Shown here piece after piece: positions 7,960 to 16,936 of a stretch of 64,000 nucleotides of DNA. Position 1 is the first letter of the stretch. Each line of letters opens with the position of its first letter. Under the pieces are notes generated by a model that saw only the letters and a program-made list of their open reading frames with translations, made no database searches and was not told the DNA's origin. Where the stretch lies: the NCBI RefSeq assembly GCF_025950235.1, contig NZ_JAPDDT010000003.1:606159-670158 (forward strand), in the 5' to 3' direction. This DNA is from Luteolibacter arcticus (GTDB taxonomy: Bacteria > Verrucomicrobiota > Verrucomicrobiia > Verrucomicrobiales > Akkermansiaceae). The position numbers and the translations under genes were made by a program.

Positions 7960-9387
7960 ATGCGCCTCACCCGCGTCACCCTGTTCTTCATCGCGCTGAT
8001 CATCGGCACGGGTCTCTACCTGCTGATGCGCCAGCAGCTTTCCGTGGTGGAGCCGCAGACCTATCAGGCCACCGAGGAATCGATGGTCGATGCCGCCCAG
8101 CTCCTCGCTGCCTTCGTCGAGGCCGACCTGAAGGCCGGCGACTTCGACAAGGAACGCTTCGAGGAAGCCTTCCACGGGGCCACGCGGCGGAAATTCGAGG
8201 CGCTCATCCATGGCCACCTCAAGGACCATATCCGCCTCGGAGCCTACGTGACCGACGCCCGGGGCGTCTGCCTATTCGATTCCGGCGGCCGGCTGGAGGG
8301 CAGCCGCCTTGGCCACATGCGGGACGTCGCCCTCACCCTGGGTGGCAAGTACGGTGCCCGCAGTAGCAGGACGGATGAGAACAACCCCTTTTCCTCGGTG
8401 CTCCATGTGGGTGCCCTGATCGGGCCCATCGAAAGCCCCTTCGGTGTGCTCACCGTTTACAAGCCACAGGCCGACGTGCTGCCGATCGTCGATGCCCGCC
8501 GCCGCGGCATCTACTGGGGCACCGGGCTCATCGGTGCCGGCATCCTCTTCCTCGTCACCGCCGTCTTCATCTGGCAGTACCGGCCGGTCGGCCTGCTCAC
8601 CGAGTATGCCCGCGAGATCGAGTCGGGAAAACGCCCGCCGCTGCCGAAGCTCGGGGCGGGCAAGGAAGTCAATACCCTGGCCCGCGCCCTGGAATCGATG
8701 CGTGAAGCACTCGAAGGCCGCCGCTACGCCGAGCGCTACGTCCAGACCCTGACCCACGAGATGAAGAGCCCGCTCGCAGCGATCCGCGGTGCGGCGGAAC
8801 TGCTCGACGAAGAGATGCCGGAAGCCGACCGCCGCCGCTTCCTCGAAAACATCCGCGCCGAATCCGGCCGGGCCGAGCGCCTGCTCAATCGCCTGTTAGA
8901 GCTTTCCGCCCTCGAAGGCCGCAGCAGCCTCGAGGAAACCGAGACCGTCGATCTCGTTCCCATCGTCGCCCGCGCCATCGACCAAGCCAAGCCACCGGCC
9001 AGCATGGCTCGGGTCACCTTGGACGTTTCTCTCCCGGAGCTTCCGGTGAATGTCCGCGGCGATGCCTTCATCCTGCGCTCCGCGGTCACGAACCTGCTGG
9101 AGAACGCCATCGATTTCTCCCCCGCCGGAGCTACGGTGGATATCGTACTTCAGCCGGACGGCGGCATCACCATATCCGATCGCGGCCCGGGCGTCCCCGA
9201 CTACGCGCGGGAAAAGATCTTCGAGCGCTTCTACTCGCTCAAGCATCACTCCTCCGGTCGCAAGGGCACAGGCCTGGGCCTCACCTTGGTCAAGGAAGCC
9301 GCCGAACTCCACGGCGGCTCCATCTCCATCGCAGACCGTGAGGACGGCGGCACGGTCGCCAAGCTGGCCTTGCCGGTCGTGCCATAA
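7960..9387 (+). CDS. creC: CreC-type sensor histidine kinase
   Basis: Membrane sensor kinase of 475 residues, partner of CreB. An N-terminal membrane segment (about 6-25) is followed by a periplasmic sensor part with YVTDARGVCLFDS and LGGKYGARSS, stretches that align with CreC of E. coli from memory. A second membrane segment (about 185-205) follows, then a HAMP-like linker, the H-box LTHEMKSPLAAIRGAAELL with His266, an N-box (NLLENAIDFSP), and G-boxes (DRGPGVP, GRKGTGLGLTLVKE). It is intact. It ends just before a double palindrome shared with the convergent sulfatase gene. Confidence 0.9.
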   Translation: MRLTRVTLFFIALIIGTGLYLLMRQQLSVVEPQTYQATEESMVDAAQLLAAFVEADLKAGDFDKERFEEAFHGATRRKFEALIHGHLKDHIRLGAYVTDARGVCLFDSGGRLEGSRLGHMRDVALTLGGKYGARSSRTDENNPFSSVLHVGALIGPIESPFGVLTVYKPQADVLPIVDARRRGIYWGTGLIGAGILFLVTAVFIWQYRPVGLLTEYAREIESGKRPPLPKLGAGKEVNTLARALESMREALEGRRYAERYVQTLTHEMKSPLAAIRGAAELLDEEMPEADRRRFLENIRAESGRAERLLNRLLELSALEGRSSLEETETVDLVPIVARAIDQAKPPASMARVTLDVSLPELPVNVRGDAFILRSAVTNLLENAIDFSPAGATVDIVLQPDGGITISDRGPGVPDYAREKIFERFYSLKHHSSGRKGTGLGLTLVKEAAELHGGSISIADREDGGTVAKLALPVVP

Positions 9388-9390
9388 GGA

Positions 9391-9431
9391 GTGTCGACAT
9401 TCTGTCGACACGGCGTGGACAGAATGTCCAC
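9391..9431. terminator. Double palindrome between convergent genes
   Basis: Two perfect palindromes stand side by side: 9391-9411 (arms gtgtcgaca / tgtcgacac, 3-nt loop) and 9415-9431 (arms gtggaca / tgtccac, 3-nt loop). An outer pairing gacattctgtc / gacagaatgtc spans both. The location between the convergent creC and sulfatase stops suggests a bidirectional terminator, although no long T-run follows, so it may instead be a REP-like element. Confidence 0.5.
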
Positions 9432-9436
9432 GTTCC

Positions 9437-10870
9437 TTAATCCCAAAACGTCTTCTCCGCCGCAAACGATGCATGGAACGCATCGATCACGCCCTTCAGC
9501 TCGTTCACCTTCGCGCCCTCTTGCGACGCCCGGTCGATCCGCTCGTAGGGATCCTCCTCCACGTTAAATAGCAGCGGCTTTTCATTCGATGCCGCAAATC
9601 CGTGGTTGTTGCCGGTTTGCGAGAACAGGCGAGTGTGAAGCTTCCACGGGCCCATCCTCGCACCATAGATCGAACTGTCCGGTTGCCCGGTGTAGATATA
9701 CCGAAAATCCGCCACCGTCCCCGGAAATGCCGAGGGATTGAGGTAGGAACGGATGTCCCTCCCATCGATGGCCCTGCCGGCAGGAAGCGGCTCGCCGGCA
9801 AGCGCGAAAGCGGTGGGCAGCACGTCCATCGTCGAGGCAGGCTGGCGCACCACCGTCGCCGGCAAGATGGTCCCCGGCCAGTACCACACGCCGACCTCGC
9901 GGACGCCCCCTTCCCAAGTGGAGCCCTTGCCATCGCGGAATGGCAAGGCGGATCCAACCAATCTACGAGCTTCGCCGTACTTCGGATGGTTCACGTCATT
10001 CTGGTGGGAGATCCACGGACCATTGTCGGAGGTGAGGATGACCAGCGTGTTTTGCGAGACACCTTCCTTCTCAAGTGCCGTGACCAGCGCGCCCATCATC
10101 TCGTCGATCTCCTCGATGCAGTCCCCGTAGGGGCCGCGCAATGACTTGCCCTTGAAAGCCTCGCTCGCATGCACCGGCAGATGCGGCATGTTCGGCGCGA
10201 TGTAGAGGAGGAAGGGCTTATCCTTGTGGTCCTTGATGAACTGGATGCCAAGGTCGCGGTAGCGCCTTGTCAGGCCCTCTTGCACTGGAACATTCTTACA
10301 GATGTCGCGCTCGATGATCTCGTATCCGGCCACCGGTTCCGTGCCGGAGGCCTTCGAACGGATCAGGTTTGAAGACGGATCGTAGTCATTGGAGACATTG
10401 GTCCCTTCCCATACCTCGAATCCATGGGCCAATGGCAATGCCTCCGGCGTGTTGCCGTTCGATGGATTCGGATTTCCCAAATGCCACTTGCCGAAGAAGC
10501 CGGTGGCATAGCCGCGCTCCTTCAATCCTTCCGCCAGGGTAACCTCCTTCGGGTGAAGATGGCGCGCCGCCGTCGGTGAAAGCGCATAGGAGTTCAGGCC
10601 CGATCGGTGAGGATTGCGTCCCGTCATCAGCGCGTAGCGTGATGCTGAACACGCCGGCGAACCGCTGTAGAACTGTGGAAAATTCGCACCGTCCCGCACC
10701 ATCCGCGAGACGTTCGGGGTATGAATCGTCGGGTTCCCCGTGTGCGAAAAATCGCCGTAGCCGCTGTCATCCAGAAGGACTACGACGATGTTAGGCTTCT
10801 CCAGTGCGGGACGCGCTTGGACGACGGCGCAGCCCAGGGTTAACAACAGGCAGGAAACTCGGATCGGCAT
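9437..10870 (-). CDS. Secreted sulfatase (arylsulfatase family)
   Basis: Formylglycine-dependent sulfatase predicted to cleave sulfate esters outside the cytoplasm, likely from algal or host polysaccharides. The start at 10870 gives MPIRVSCLLLTLGCAVVQA, a signal peptide. Metal ligands Asp34-Asp35 lie in VLLDDSGYGD. The sulfatase signature CSASRYALMTGR has its modifiable cysteine at residue 74 (the usual C-x-P/A-x-R). LTSDNGPW holds the second metal site, with FFGKWHLG between them. At 477 residues it has normal length. An upstream open extension (to 10924) lacks signal character and was not used. Sulfatases of this kind are abundant in Verrucomicrobia; the substrate is not deducible, and no partner glycoside hydrolase lies nearby. 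Confidence 0.9.
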   Translation of the reverse strand: MPIRVSCLLLTLGCAVVQARPALEKPNIVVVLLDDSGYGDFSHTGNPTIHTPNVSRMVRDGANFPQFYSGSPACSASRYALMTGRNPHRSGLNSYALSPTAARHLHPKEVTLAEGLKERGYATGFFGKWHLGNPNPSNGNTPEALPLAHGFEVWEGTNVSNDYDPSSNLIRSKASGTEPVAGYEIIERDICKNVPVQEGLTRRYRDLGIQFIKDHKDKPFLLYIAPNMPHLPVHASEAFKGKSLRGPYGDCIEEIDEMMGALVTALEKEGVSQNTLVILTSDNGPWISHQNDVNHPKYGEARRLVGSALPFRDGKGSTWEGGVREVGVWYWPGTILPATVVRQPASTMDVLPTAFALAGEPLPAGRAIDGRDIRSYLNPSAFPGTVADFRYIYTGQPDSSIYGARMGPWKLHTRLFSQTGNNHGFAASNEKPLLFNVEEDPYERIDRASQEGAKVNELKGVIDAFHASFAAEKTFWD

Positions 10871-10942
10871 CACGGGAACGCCATTTACGCAGCATTCCGC
10901 CAGATTCCATCGAAAAACCGCCACTCTACGACAGGAAGGCCG

Positions 10943-13900
10943 CTAAGCCGCCTGCCAGCGCTTCGCAATCGATTCCAGCTCGTCCGCTTGTGGAAGCGCG
11001 TCTTCCCGGCCGAAGTGCTTCGCTTCGAGTGCTACGATCTCCTTCTCGATCGCCTCCTTCATCGCAGGCGTGATGCCCTCGCGCTGCTGCAAGCGCCGCA
11101 GGTAGCCGATCACGCTGACCGCATTCATATGCGTCGGTAGCGGAATCAGCACGGGGCCTTCGTAAAGTGGTTCCTTGCGACGTTTCGCGGCGGACACCAG
11201 TGCGGCGATCAGCGCGACCAACGCCGCGAGACCACCCACGATCCACGGGCCGAGACGTTTGGCACCACCGCCGAGCGCGACTTGCTCGCCCACCGGCTGG
11301 AGATCGACATCGACGTAGCGCTGGCGGACCAGACCGTCTTCCTTGGCCAGCTCCGGCTTCACCGCTGGAAAGTGGAAGGACGCCGGCAAAGTTCCGCCCT
11401 TCGGCTTCAGCTCCATCCGCCACTCATGCTCGGCCAGCGGTGCGAGGTCTTCCGCGGCGGCATCCAGCTCGATCACGCGAAGGCCGCGATCCTCGATGTT
11501 CCCGACCTCGAAGCCTTCGACGTCCTTCGCCATCAACTCGCCGAGCGGCGGGATCAAGCCATGGGCCGTGGCCTTCACTTCGAGATAGAGAAAACCCTTC
11601 TCGGCGTGGCTGCGCTCATCGAGCGTCTGCGCCACCTTCAGATCGCGGACAGGCCGCGGCTCAGCCTTCGACGCATCGATCGGCACTTCCGCCGAGGTCA
11701 CGGGCAGCACGACGTATCCAGACGTATCGTTGAAATCGAGGTCCATCTTGAGCGGCGGCACCTTGTCCACCTGCGGGCCCTTCGGCTTCAGCAGGAAGTA
11801 GGCATAGGGCGTGAGCCGCCAGCCGAATTTCGGGTCGGTCATCGACTCGACCTTGTCATTGTGGAAGGTCAGCGAGACCACCTCGAAATGTTCCTCCAAC
11901 GCGGCGCGGGCCGACTTCTCGAACTTGTCGCGATAGTCCTCGGTCGGTCGGCCGAAGTTCCACGCGTACTGCATGTTGTTCTGGTTCTGCAGGTACTTCT
12001 GGAAGCCGCCGGCCTCGCGCTCGATCTCGCGGGTGTGGCGGAGGTTCACGCGCAGGCCGAAAGGCGTGTCGGTGCCCACGCGGTCGGGGCCATCGACCGT
12101 GGCATCCAGCTCGATCTCGGTGATGAGGTCGCGGTAGTAGGCGAGCACCTCGCTCGCATCGCGCATCGCCTCGTGGTCGCCGACAATCGCGGCCGCTCCT
12201 TCCAGATAGCGGAGCTTCAAATCGGGCGCGACGTTGGCGAGACGGTTGTTGATGGTGGAGGCGAAGGACTTGAGATGACGGACCTTCGTATCCCCGGGCA
12301 AGGCATCGAGCGCGGCCTTGATCTTCGCATACTCGTCGGGCGTCGCGACATGGTTGCTCTTCAGCGCTTCCAGCGATGGTGATCCCAGCGCGCCGTAGAA
12401 CCAGGTCTCAAACACCGAGGTCGTCTCCTTCGTGGGGTCTTCGAGCGGCAAGGTCTTCGCGTAGTCCGCCGCAGCGGAGGCAAGGGCATCGAGCGCGGCG
12501 CGCTTGATCTTGCTGTGCTCATGGTTGCCCTCGAGGCTGCTGCGGTAGTTGCTCTCCTCGAAACGAAGGCCGGCGAGCTGTTCCTCCAAGCGCCATGACT
12601 CCGTGGGCTTCTTCAGCAATGCACGCTCAAGAACACCTTGCGCCGCCTGATAGCCGACCAGGATCTGCTCCTGCAATTCCTTGTCCTTACGCTTCGTCTG
12701 ATAGGCCTGCTGGAGCTTCGGGTTCGGCCACAAGCCAGCAAGGTTCAGCCGCATCTTGCCGACCAGCGTGCCGAGCGTTCGCGAGTCGAGCACGTCGGTC
12801 GCTCCGAAGACCGACTCGACCGCCTCCACGCGCCAGACCTCGGCCTGGCTGTGGCAGGATATGAAGGCATCGGCCAGCTCGGTGTGGAAGCTCTCGCCGA
12901 GATCGAGCGCGCTGATGCCCTTCACCAGCTCGGCCAGCTCGATGAGGTTCCGCTCCTGCTTCGAACGCGTCAGCGGGATCGCTCCCGACTGGTTGTTGAA
13001 GCCGTAGAAATACATGTACTGCGAACGGTAGTTCTGGCCCTCGTTCGGGTTGTTGTTCTCCGTCCACACGCGGATGGTCTCGCGGACCAGCGCCTTCGCC
13101 TGCTCGCGATCGGTGGAGGAAAGCGTCTTGATCACCGGCAGCGCTTGGTTCTCCTCCTTCACCTTCAGATGCAGTCGTGCCGAAGCGAGCAGGCACTCGT
13201 TGCGCGTCGAGCTTTCGATCGCGGCGAGCCACTTCTCGTCCGGCTTGCACTCGAGCAATTCGCCCGCGCCGATCGGCCGCACGCCGGGGCCCTGATAGCC
13301 GGTGTTAGGCCGGCTGAAGAACAGGTTCCCCCACTCATCATACTGCGGGACCATGCGGCGTGAATTGCTCTGGTCCTTTTGCCGCGTGACCCCGGCTTCG
13401 TAGGCCCACTGGTCCGCGTAGATCGTGAAGATGCCGGCCCACGCGGCGGGATCGAGATCCTTGGTGGAAAGCATCGTCGTCACCGCGGCGTGCTGGAGCT
13501 TGAGCTGCTCGAGCCGCAGCGTCTCATCCGGATTCTCGCGCGTCTGCGCGGTGAGCGTGCCTAGCGAAGCGAGCAGCTCGACACCCTCGCCCTGCGGATT
13601 CTTGAAGGTCTTCTCAAGCCATTGCTTGCCGGTGTCATCGCCGAGTTGCGGGATCAGCGAAAGCGCGCGAAACAGCGCCTCGGCCTTCGCCTGAGGCGGT
13701 GCCTTGGCATCGGTCAGGAAGGACGTGGAAAGCTCCCATGCCAATGGCAGTGCCTCCTTGCCGGCTTCCTTCTTGTCGAGTTGGAAGAGCTCGGCGCGAT
13801 GGCGGGCGATCAGGTTCAGCGCAGCGTAGTCCTTCTTCTCCTTGGAAACTGTTAGATCGGGCAGGAAGACACCGGCATCCTTCACGAAGCCAGCTTCCAT

Positions 13901-14890
13901 CAGGAATTCCGCAGCCCGTTGGCGCGATGCCGGATCCTCGCCGCCGAAGTGCTGGATGCCCTTGGCGATGGCTTCGAAAAACTCTTTCGGCGGACGCGGG
14001 TCCTTCGGCAGCAGCTTCGCCAATCCCTGGATCTGCTTCTTCTGCGGCGGCACCGGCGACGCGGCCGCCAGTCCTAACAAATCATCCGGCGACAGCATGG
14101 CCGGCTGCGTATGCGGCTTCGAGCCGCGGGCCATGAGTTCTGGTGGTGGCTGGACTTGCGATGGCGCGGAGAGTTTGGCGACGATCGCCTGATAGGTTTC
14201 GCCGGAGACCTCTTTCGGCAGGGCGGCGAGGAAATCCTTCACCTTGCCCCAGCGGCCGAGCACCACGTCCCGGCGGAAGACGGCGGCGTCCTGACGAAAC
14301 TTCTCCAGCTCCTGCTGGGCCTTCACCGCTTCTGGCGAAGGCTGCGGTGGAGCCGGCGGAGCACCTGCTCCCGGTTGAACGGGAGCACCTGGTTGCACCG
14401 GAGCGCCCGGCGCGGCAGCGGCAGCGGCACCCGGCTCCACAGGAGGAGCCGGCGGAACCGGTGGAGCTTCCGGAACCGGCGCGGCCGGCGGAGCTTCCTT
14501 GGGCACCTCCTTCGGCGCTTCACTGGCTCGCGCTTCTTCCAATCTCGCCGCGAGAATGCCAGCGGGGCTGCGGTCGAATTGCAGTTCACGGAGAATCCCC
14601 GCCTTCTGCTGCTCCACGGTCGGGGCCGGGCGGTTCTTGCTTTGCTCGATCAGCTCGCGGAGGCGATTGAAGTCGAGATCGCCACCGGGGCCACCGCCAC
14701 CCGGCGCACCCGGCGGCATGACCAGGCCGGGTGGCACGCCATCCTGAGGCGACTCGATGATGACTACATCGCCCCCGCTCGCACCCCCAATGATTGCGCC
14801 ACCCAGCGCGCCACTACTCTGGACGACGATCTGAGCGGAAAGCGGAGCCGTGAGGACGGCTAAACTGAGCAAAGCGGTGCGAGAGTGCAT
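10943..14890 (-). CDS. Very large envelope protein ending the MoxR/VWA operon
   Basis: Unrecognised 1315-residue protein. It starts with a signal peptide (MHSRTALLSLAVLTAPLSAQ), then a Gly/Pro-rich stretch and, around residues 120-190, a Pro/Ala/Glu-rich linker. A long mostly helical region follows (about 200-1200). A single membrane segment (WIVGGLAALVALIAALVSA, about 1215-1235) is followed by a cytoplasmic tail of some 80 residues rich in helices (MKEAIEKEIVALEAKHF). This outside-in topology with one C-terminal anchor is like BatD, but the protein is much longer and I cannot align it. It is the last gene of the operon, 170 bases after the TPR gene. It is probably an envelope partner of the VWA proteins. 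Confidence 0.8.
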   Translation of the reverse strand: MHSRTALLSLAVLTAPLSAQIVVQSSGALGGAIIGGASGGDVVIIESPQDGVPPGLVMPPGAPGGGGPGGDLDFNRLRELIEQSKNRPAPTVEQQKAGILRELQFDRSPAGILAARLEEARASEAPKEVPKEAPPAAPVPEAPPVPPAPPVEPGAAAAAAPGAPVQPGAPVQPGAGAPPAPPQPSPEAVKAQQELEKFRQDAAVFRRDVVLGRWGKVKDFLAALPKEVSGETYQAIVAKLSAPSQVQPPPELMARGSKPHTQPAMLSPDDLLGLAAASPVPPQKKQIQGLAKLLPKDPRPPKEFFEAIAKGIQHFGGEDPASRQRAAEFLMEAGFVKDAGVFLPDLTVSKEKKDYAALNLIARHRAELFQLDKKEAGKEALPLAWELSTSFLTDAKAPPQAKAEALFRALSLIPQLGDDTGKQWLEKTFKNPQGEGVELLASLGTLTAQTRENPDETLRLEQLKLQHAAVTTMLSTKDLDPAAWAGIFTIYADQWAYEAGVTRQKDQSNSRRMVPQYDEWGNLFFSRPNTGYQGPGVRPIGAGELLECKPDEKWLAAIESSTRNECLLASARLHLKVKEENQALPVIKTLSSTDREQAKALVRETIRVWTENNNPNEGQNYRSQYMYFYGFNNQSGAIPLTRSKQERNLIELAELVKGISALDLGESFHTELADAFISCHSQAEVWRVEAVESVFGATDVLDSRTLGTLVGKMRLNLAGLWPNPKLQQAYQTKRKDKELQEQILVGYQAAQGVLERALLKKPTESWRLEEQLAGLRFEESNYRSSLEGNHEHSKIKRAALDALASAAADYAKTLPLEDPTKETTSVFETWFYGALGSPSLEALKSNHVATPDEYAKIKAALDALPGDTKVRHLKSFASTINNRLANVAPDLKLRYLEGAAAIVGDHEAMRDASEVLAYYRDLITEIELDATVDGPDRVGTDTPFGLRVNLRHTREIEREAGGFQKYLQNQNNMQYAWNFGRPTEDYRDKFEKSARAALEEHFEVVSLTFHNDKVESMTDPKFGWRLTPYAYFLLKPKGPQVDKVPPLKMDLDFNDTSGYVVLPVTSAEVPIDASKAEPRPVRDLKVAQTLDERSHAEKGFLYLEVKATAHGLIPPLGELMAKDVEGFEVGNIEDRGLRVIELDAAAEDLAPLAEHEWRMELKPKGGTLPASFHFPAVKPELAKEDGLVRQRYVDVDLQPVGEQVALGGGAKRLGPWIVGGLAALVALIAALVSAAKRRKEPLYEGPVLIPLPTHMNAVSVIGYLRRLQQREGITPAMKEAIEKEIVALEAKHFGREDALPQADELESIAKRWQAA

Positions 14891-14929
14891 GATGGGACCG
14901 AGGAAATGCTAAAGTGAGAACGCAAGATG

Positions 14930-15050
14930 AGGAGGGACGACACTCCTGTCGTCCTACGAAGAACGGAAGTGGCATTCCCCAGTGAACAGGGACCAGCGAG
15001 GCACTCCTGTCGTGCTCGCATGAAGGAATGGGGGACAAGAGTGTCCCCCC
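14930..15050. repeat. Cluster of short palindromic repeats
   Basis: The spacer inside the operon holds several hairpin-forming motifs: acgaca-ctcc-tgtcgt near 14937-14952, a related cactcctgtcgtg near 15002, and a perfect 8-bp stem GGGGGACA / TGTCCCCC at 15030-15049 with an AGAG loop. They resemble dispersed intergenic palindromes and may also attenuate or stabilise the operon transcript. Confidence 0.6.
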
Positions 15051-15060
15051 TCCTTACAAC

Positions 15061-15765
15061 TCAAGAACCCTGGCCATCCACCGGCGGACCGGCGCTGGCA
15101 CCGCGGGCGTCTTCCGGCTTCTTGTTGCCGGTCTTGTTCGACGGCTTGTTGCACTTGCCCGACTTGCAGTTGCACTGCTTCGGGATGGCCTTGCCGTAGA
15201 GTTCCTCGGGCTCCATGCGGGCGAGGCGGATCGAGGCTTCCAGGTCGTCCGCGTGCTTCGCGGCGGCCTTGTCATCGCCGGACTCGCTGGCGCGCTGGAC
15301 GAGCAGCTTCTGCTCCTGGCGCGCGGCTTCGATCTCCGGCTCCCAATCGCTGTCCGGCAGGCCTTCCAGCTTCATGAGATAGGTCATGTAAAAACGCGAG
15401 GTGGCGAGGGTCGCCAGCGTTTCATCCCGCAGGCCGGCGTGGGCATTCGGGTCCTGCGCCAGCTCATCGGCCAGGGCCGCGAGTTCCTCGCGGGCCTTGG
15501 GCAATTCAGCGGCCTCCATGCGTGCCTTGGCAAGCTCCAGGCGGATGCGGCGGGCCTCGCCGACGTTTTCCTTCGGCAGCTTCGCGAGCGCATCTTCGTA
15601 GGAAGAAATCGCCCCCTTCCACTCGCTGGAGGCGGATTTCGAAGTCGCCTGGTCGAGGGACGCGGCGGCGGCATCCAGCTTGATCCCGGTCTGGCCAGGA
15701 CCGTAGTGATAGGCCAAGAGGCCTAGGGGAACCAGGCACCACAAAGTGAGGACGAGTATTTTCAT
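15061..15765 (-). CDS. Anchored TPR protein with cysteine-rich tail (BatC-like position)
   Basis: 234-residue protein with an N-terminal signal or anchor (MKILVLTLWCLVPLGLLAYHY) and helical tetratricopeptide-like repeats from about 35 to 195 (for example WKGAISSYEDALAKLPKENVGEARRIRLELAKARMEAAE, split by turns). The C-terminus carries a short cysteine cluster, QCNCKSGKCNKPS, before a Lys/Gly/Pro-rich end. TPR proteins occupy the same slot (BatC) in Bat operons. The cysteines could bind metal or form disulfides; this is inference. The start lies 9 bases after the upstream VWA gene stop, so it is cotranscribed. Confidence 0.8.
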   Translation of the reverse strand: MKILVLTLWCLVPLGLLAYHYGPGQTGIKLDAAAASLDQATSKSASSEWKGAISSYEDALAKLPKENVGEARRIRLELAKARMEAAELPKAREELAALADELAQDPNAHAGLRDETLATLATSRFYMTYLMKLEGLPDSDWEPEIEAARQEQKLLVQRASESGDDKAAAKHADDLEASIRLARMEPEELYGKAIPKQCNCKSGKCNKPSNKTGNKKPEDARGASAGPPVDGQGS

Positions 15766-15774
15766 GGCAGTCTC

Positions 15775-16806
15775 TTAAGTCGCAAGTTGATCGGATTTGT
15801 CAGGGAAAGGAAGCGGCGAGTTCCGCGAAGTTTGGAACCGGCGCGGACCGGGATTCCACCGGGAGCCGGCGAAATGAAGGAGTAGTGGCAGCCCGGCGAG
15901 CATCGTGGCACCGAGCGCGGTGAGCAGCATCGCCAATTCGCGCTGGCCGGGCAGCCGCGCCATGCCATCGACCTTCAGTGTGCCCAGCCGCTGGAGCATG
16001 GCCGTGGGGACGAGCTTGGCATTGCCATCGTGATATTCGCCGCCGAGTCGGGTCGCGATCTGGCGGAGGGTGGTGCCGTCCTGCCGCGAGTGGCGGCCGT
16101 CGATGAAGCTGCCCTTCACCGGGTCCCCCACCCCGGCGACCAGCACGCCGCCGACCGACGCGGGCATCCTCGGCATGCCGGTGGCGGGCACCGAATCGCC
16201 ATCGCTGATCAGAATAAGCGTCGCGGAGTCGCGCGGCCACTTCGCGGCGATCTTGGCGGCCTCCTCCAGTCCATCGAAGATCCGCGTCTTCCCCGATTGG
16301 AAAGCGTGATGCATCGGCAGGTCGCCCATGATGTTATGGATGATTTCCAGGTCGCGCGTCTCTTCCACGACCGGCTTCGCGCCATTGTAAACGGCCACGA
16401 CGGTGGTGTGCAGCTTGTCGTGGGCAGTCCGGGCGATCACCGACTCCAGCACCGAGCGGGCGCGGTCCATGCGGCTCTCCTTCCCGCCGGCACCAGCGTC
16501 GCGCAGGCGCATGCTGGGAGATACATCGAGGACAAGCAGCAGGTGCTGGCGTTCCTTCGCCTCGACCTCCTTCACCGCCGAGCGATGCGCCACCGGCGGC
16601 AGCAGCAACAACGTCGCCACGCCCCACGTGAGCATCCCGAGCGCGGCGATGCGGACGAATGGCGCGACCTGACCGGCGAGCGCGGCCTTCTTGCCCGGCC
16701 CGAATGCCAGCGCCGCCACACTCCGCACCCGGCCGAGGTGAATCCACTCCGCCCCCGTGGCGAGCACGAGCGCGGCAAGGGCCAGCAGCAGCGGGGTGGT
16801 CACCAT
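15775..16806 (-). CDS. VWA-domain membrane protein (BatB-like)
   Basis: Inner-membrane protein with a von Willebrand factor A domain. Membrane segments lie at about 3-20 and 50-70. The VWA domain starts with HLLLVLDVSPSMRL, holding the metal ion-dependent adhesion site D-x-S-x-S, and contains TLILISDGDS as a later site strand. A final membrane segment lies near the C-terminus (LAMLLTALGATMLAGLPLLL). Order and topology match BatB-like partners of MoxR ATPases. It is 343 residues long, second of two VWA genes, separated from the first by a 130-base spacer holding a long hairpin. Confidence 0.88.
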   Translation of the reverse strand: MVTTPLLLALAALVLATGAEWIHLGRVRSVAALAFGPGKKAALAGQVAPFVRIAALGMLTWGVATLLLLPPVAHRSAVKEVEAKERQHLLLVLDVSPSMRLRDAGAGGKESRMDRARSVLESVIARTAHDKLHTTVVAVYNGAKPVVEETRDLEIIHNIMGDLPMHHAFQSGKTRIFDGLEEAAKIAAKWPRDSATLILISDGDSVPATGMPRMPASVGGVLVAGVGDPVKGSFIDGRHSRQDGTTLRQIATRLGGEYHDGNAKLVPTAMLQRLGTLKVDGMARLPGQRELAMLLTALGATMLAGLPLLLHFAGSRWNPGPRRFQTSRNSPLPFPDKSDQLAT

Positions 16807-16822
16807 GGCTTCCTAACAGGTT

Positions 16823-16923
16823 GAACCGCCAAGACGCCAAGTGCGCCAAGTTGGAAAGTGGTTGGCAGTAACCAAGATACCACCGCCCTCAAGAACTTGG
16901 CGTCCTTGGCGTCTTGGCGGTTC
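16823..16923. repeat. 30-bp-arm inverted repeat between the two VWA genes
   Basis: The left arm 16823-16852 and right arm 16894-16923 pair over 30 bases with only two adjacent mismatches; the outer 19 bases gaaccgccaagacgccaag are perfect. The loop is 41 bases. The phrase cgccaagacgccaag is itself a short direct repeat. It sits inside an operon, so it may be a mobile palindromic element or an mRNA processing site. Confidence 0.85.
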
Positions 16924-16936
16924 CATTTTCCGATAC

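Noticed and set aside
11282..12382. 366-residue plus-strand frame antisense to the large operon protein
   Set aside because: Shadow of the 1315-residue gene by third-position G/C bias; no start context or recognisable domain.
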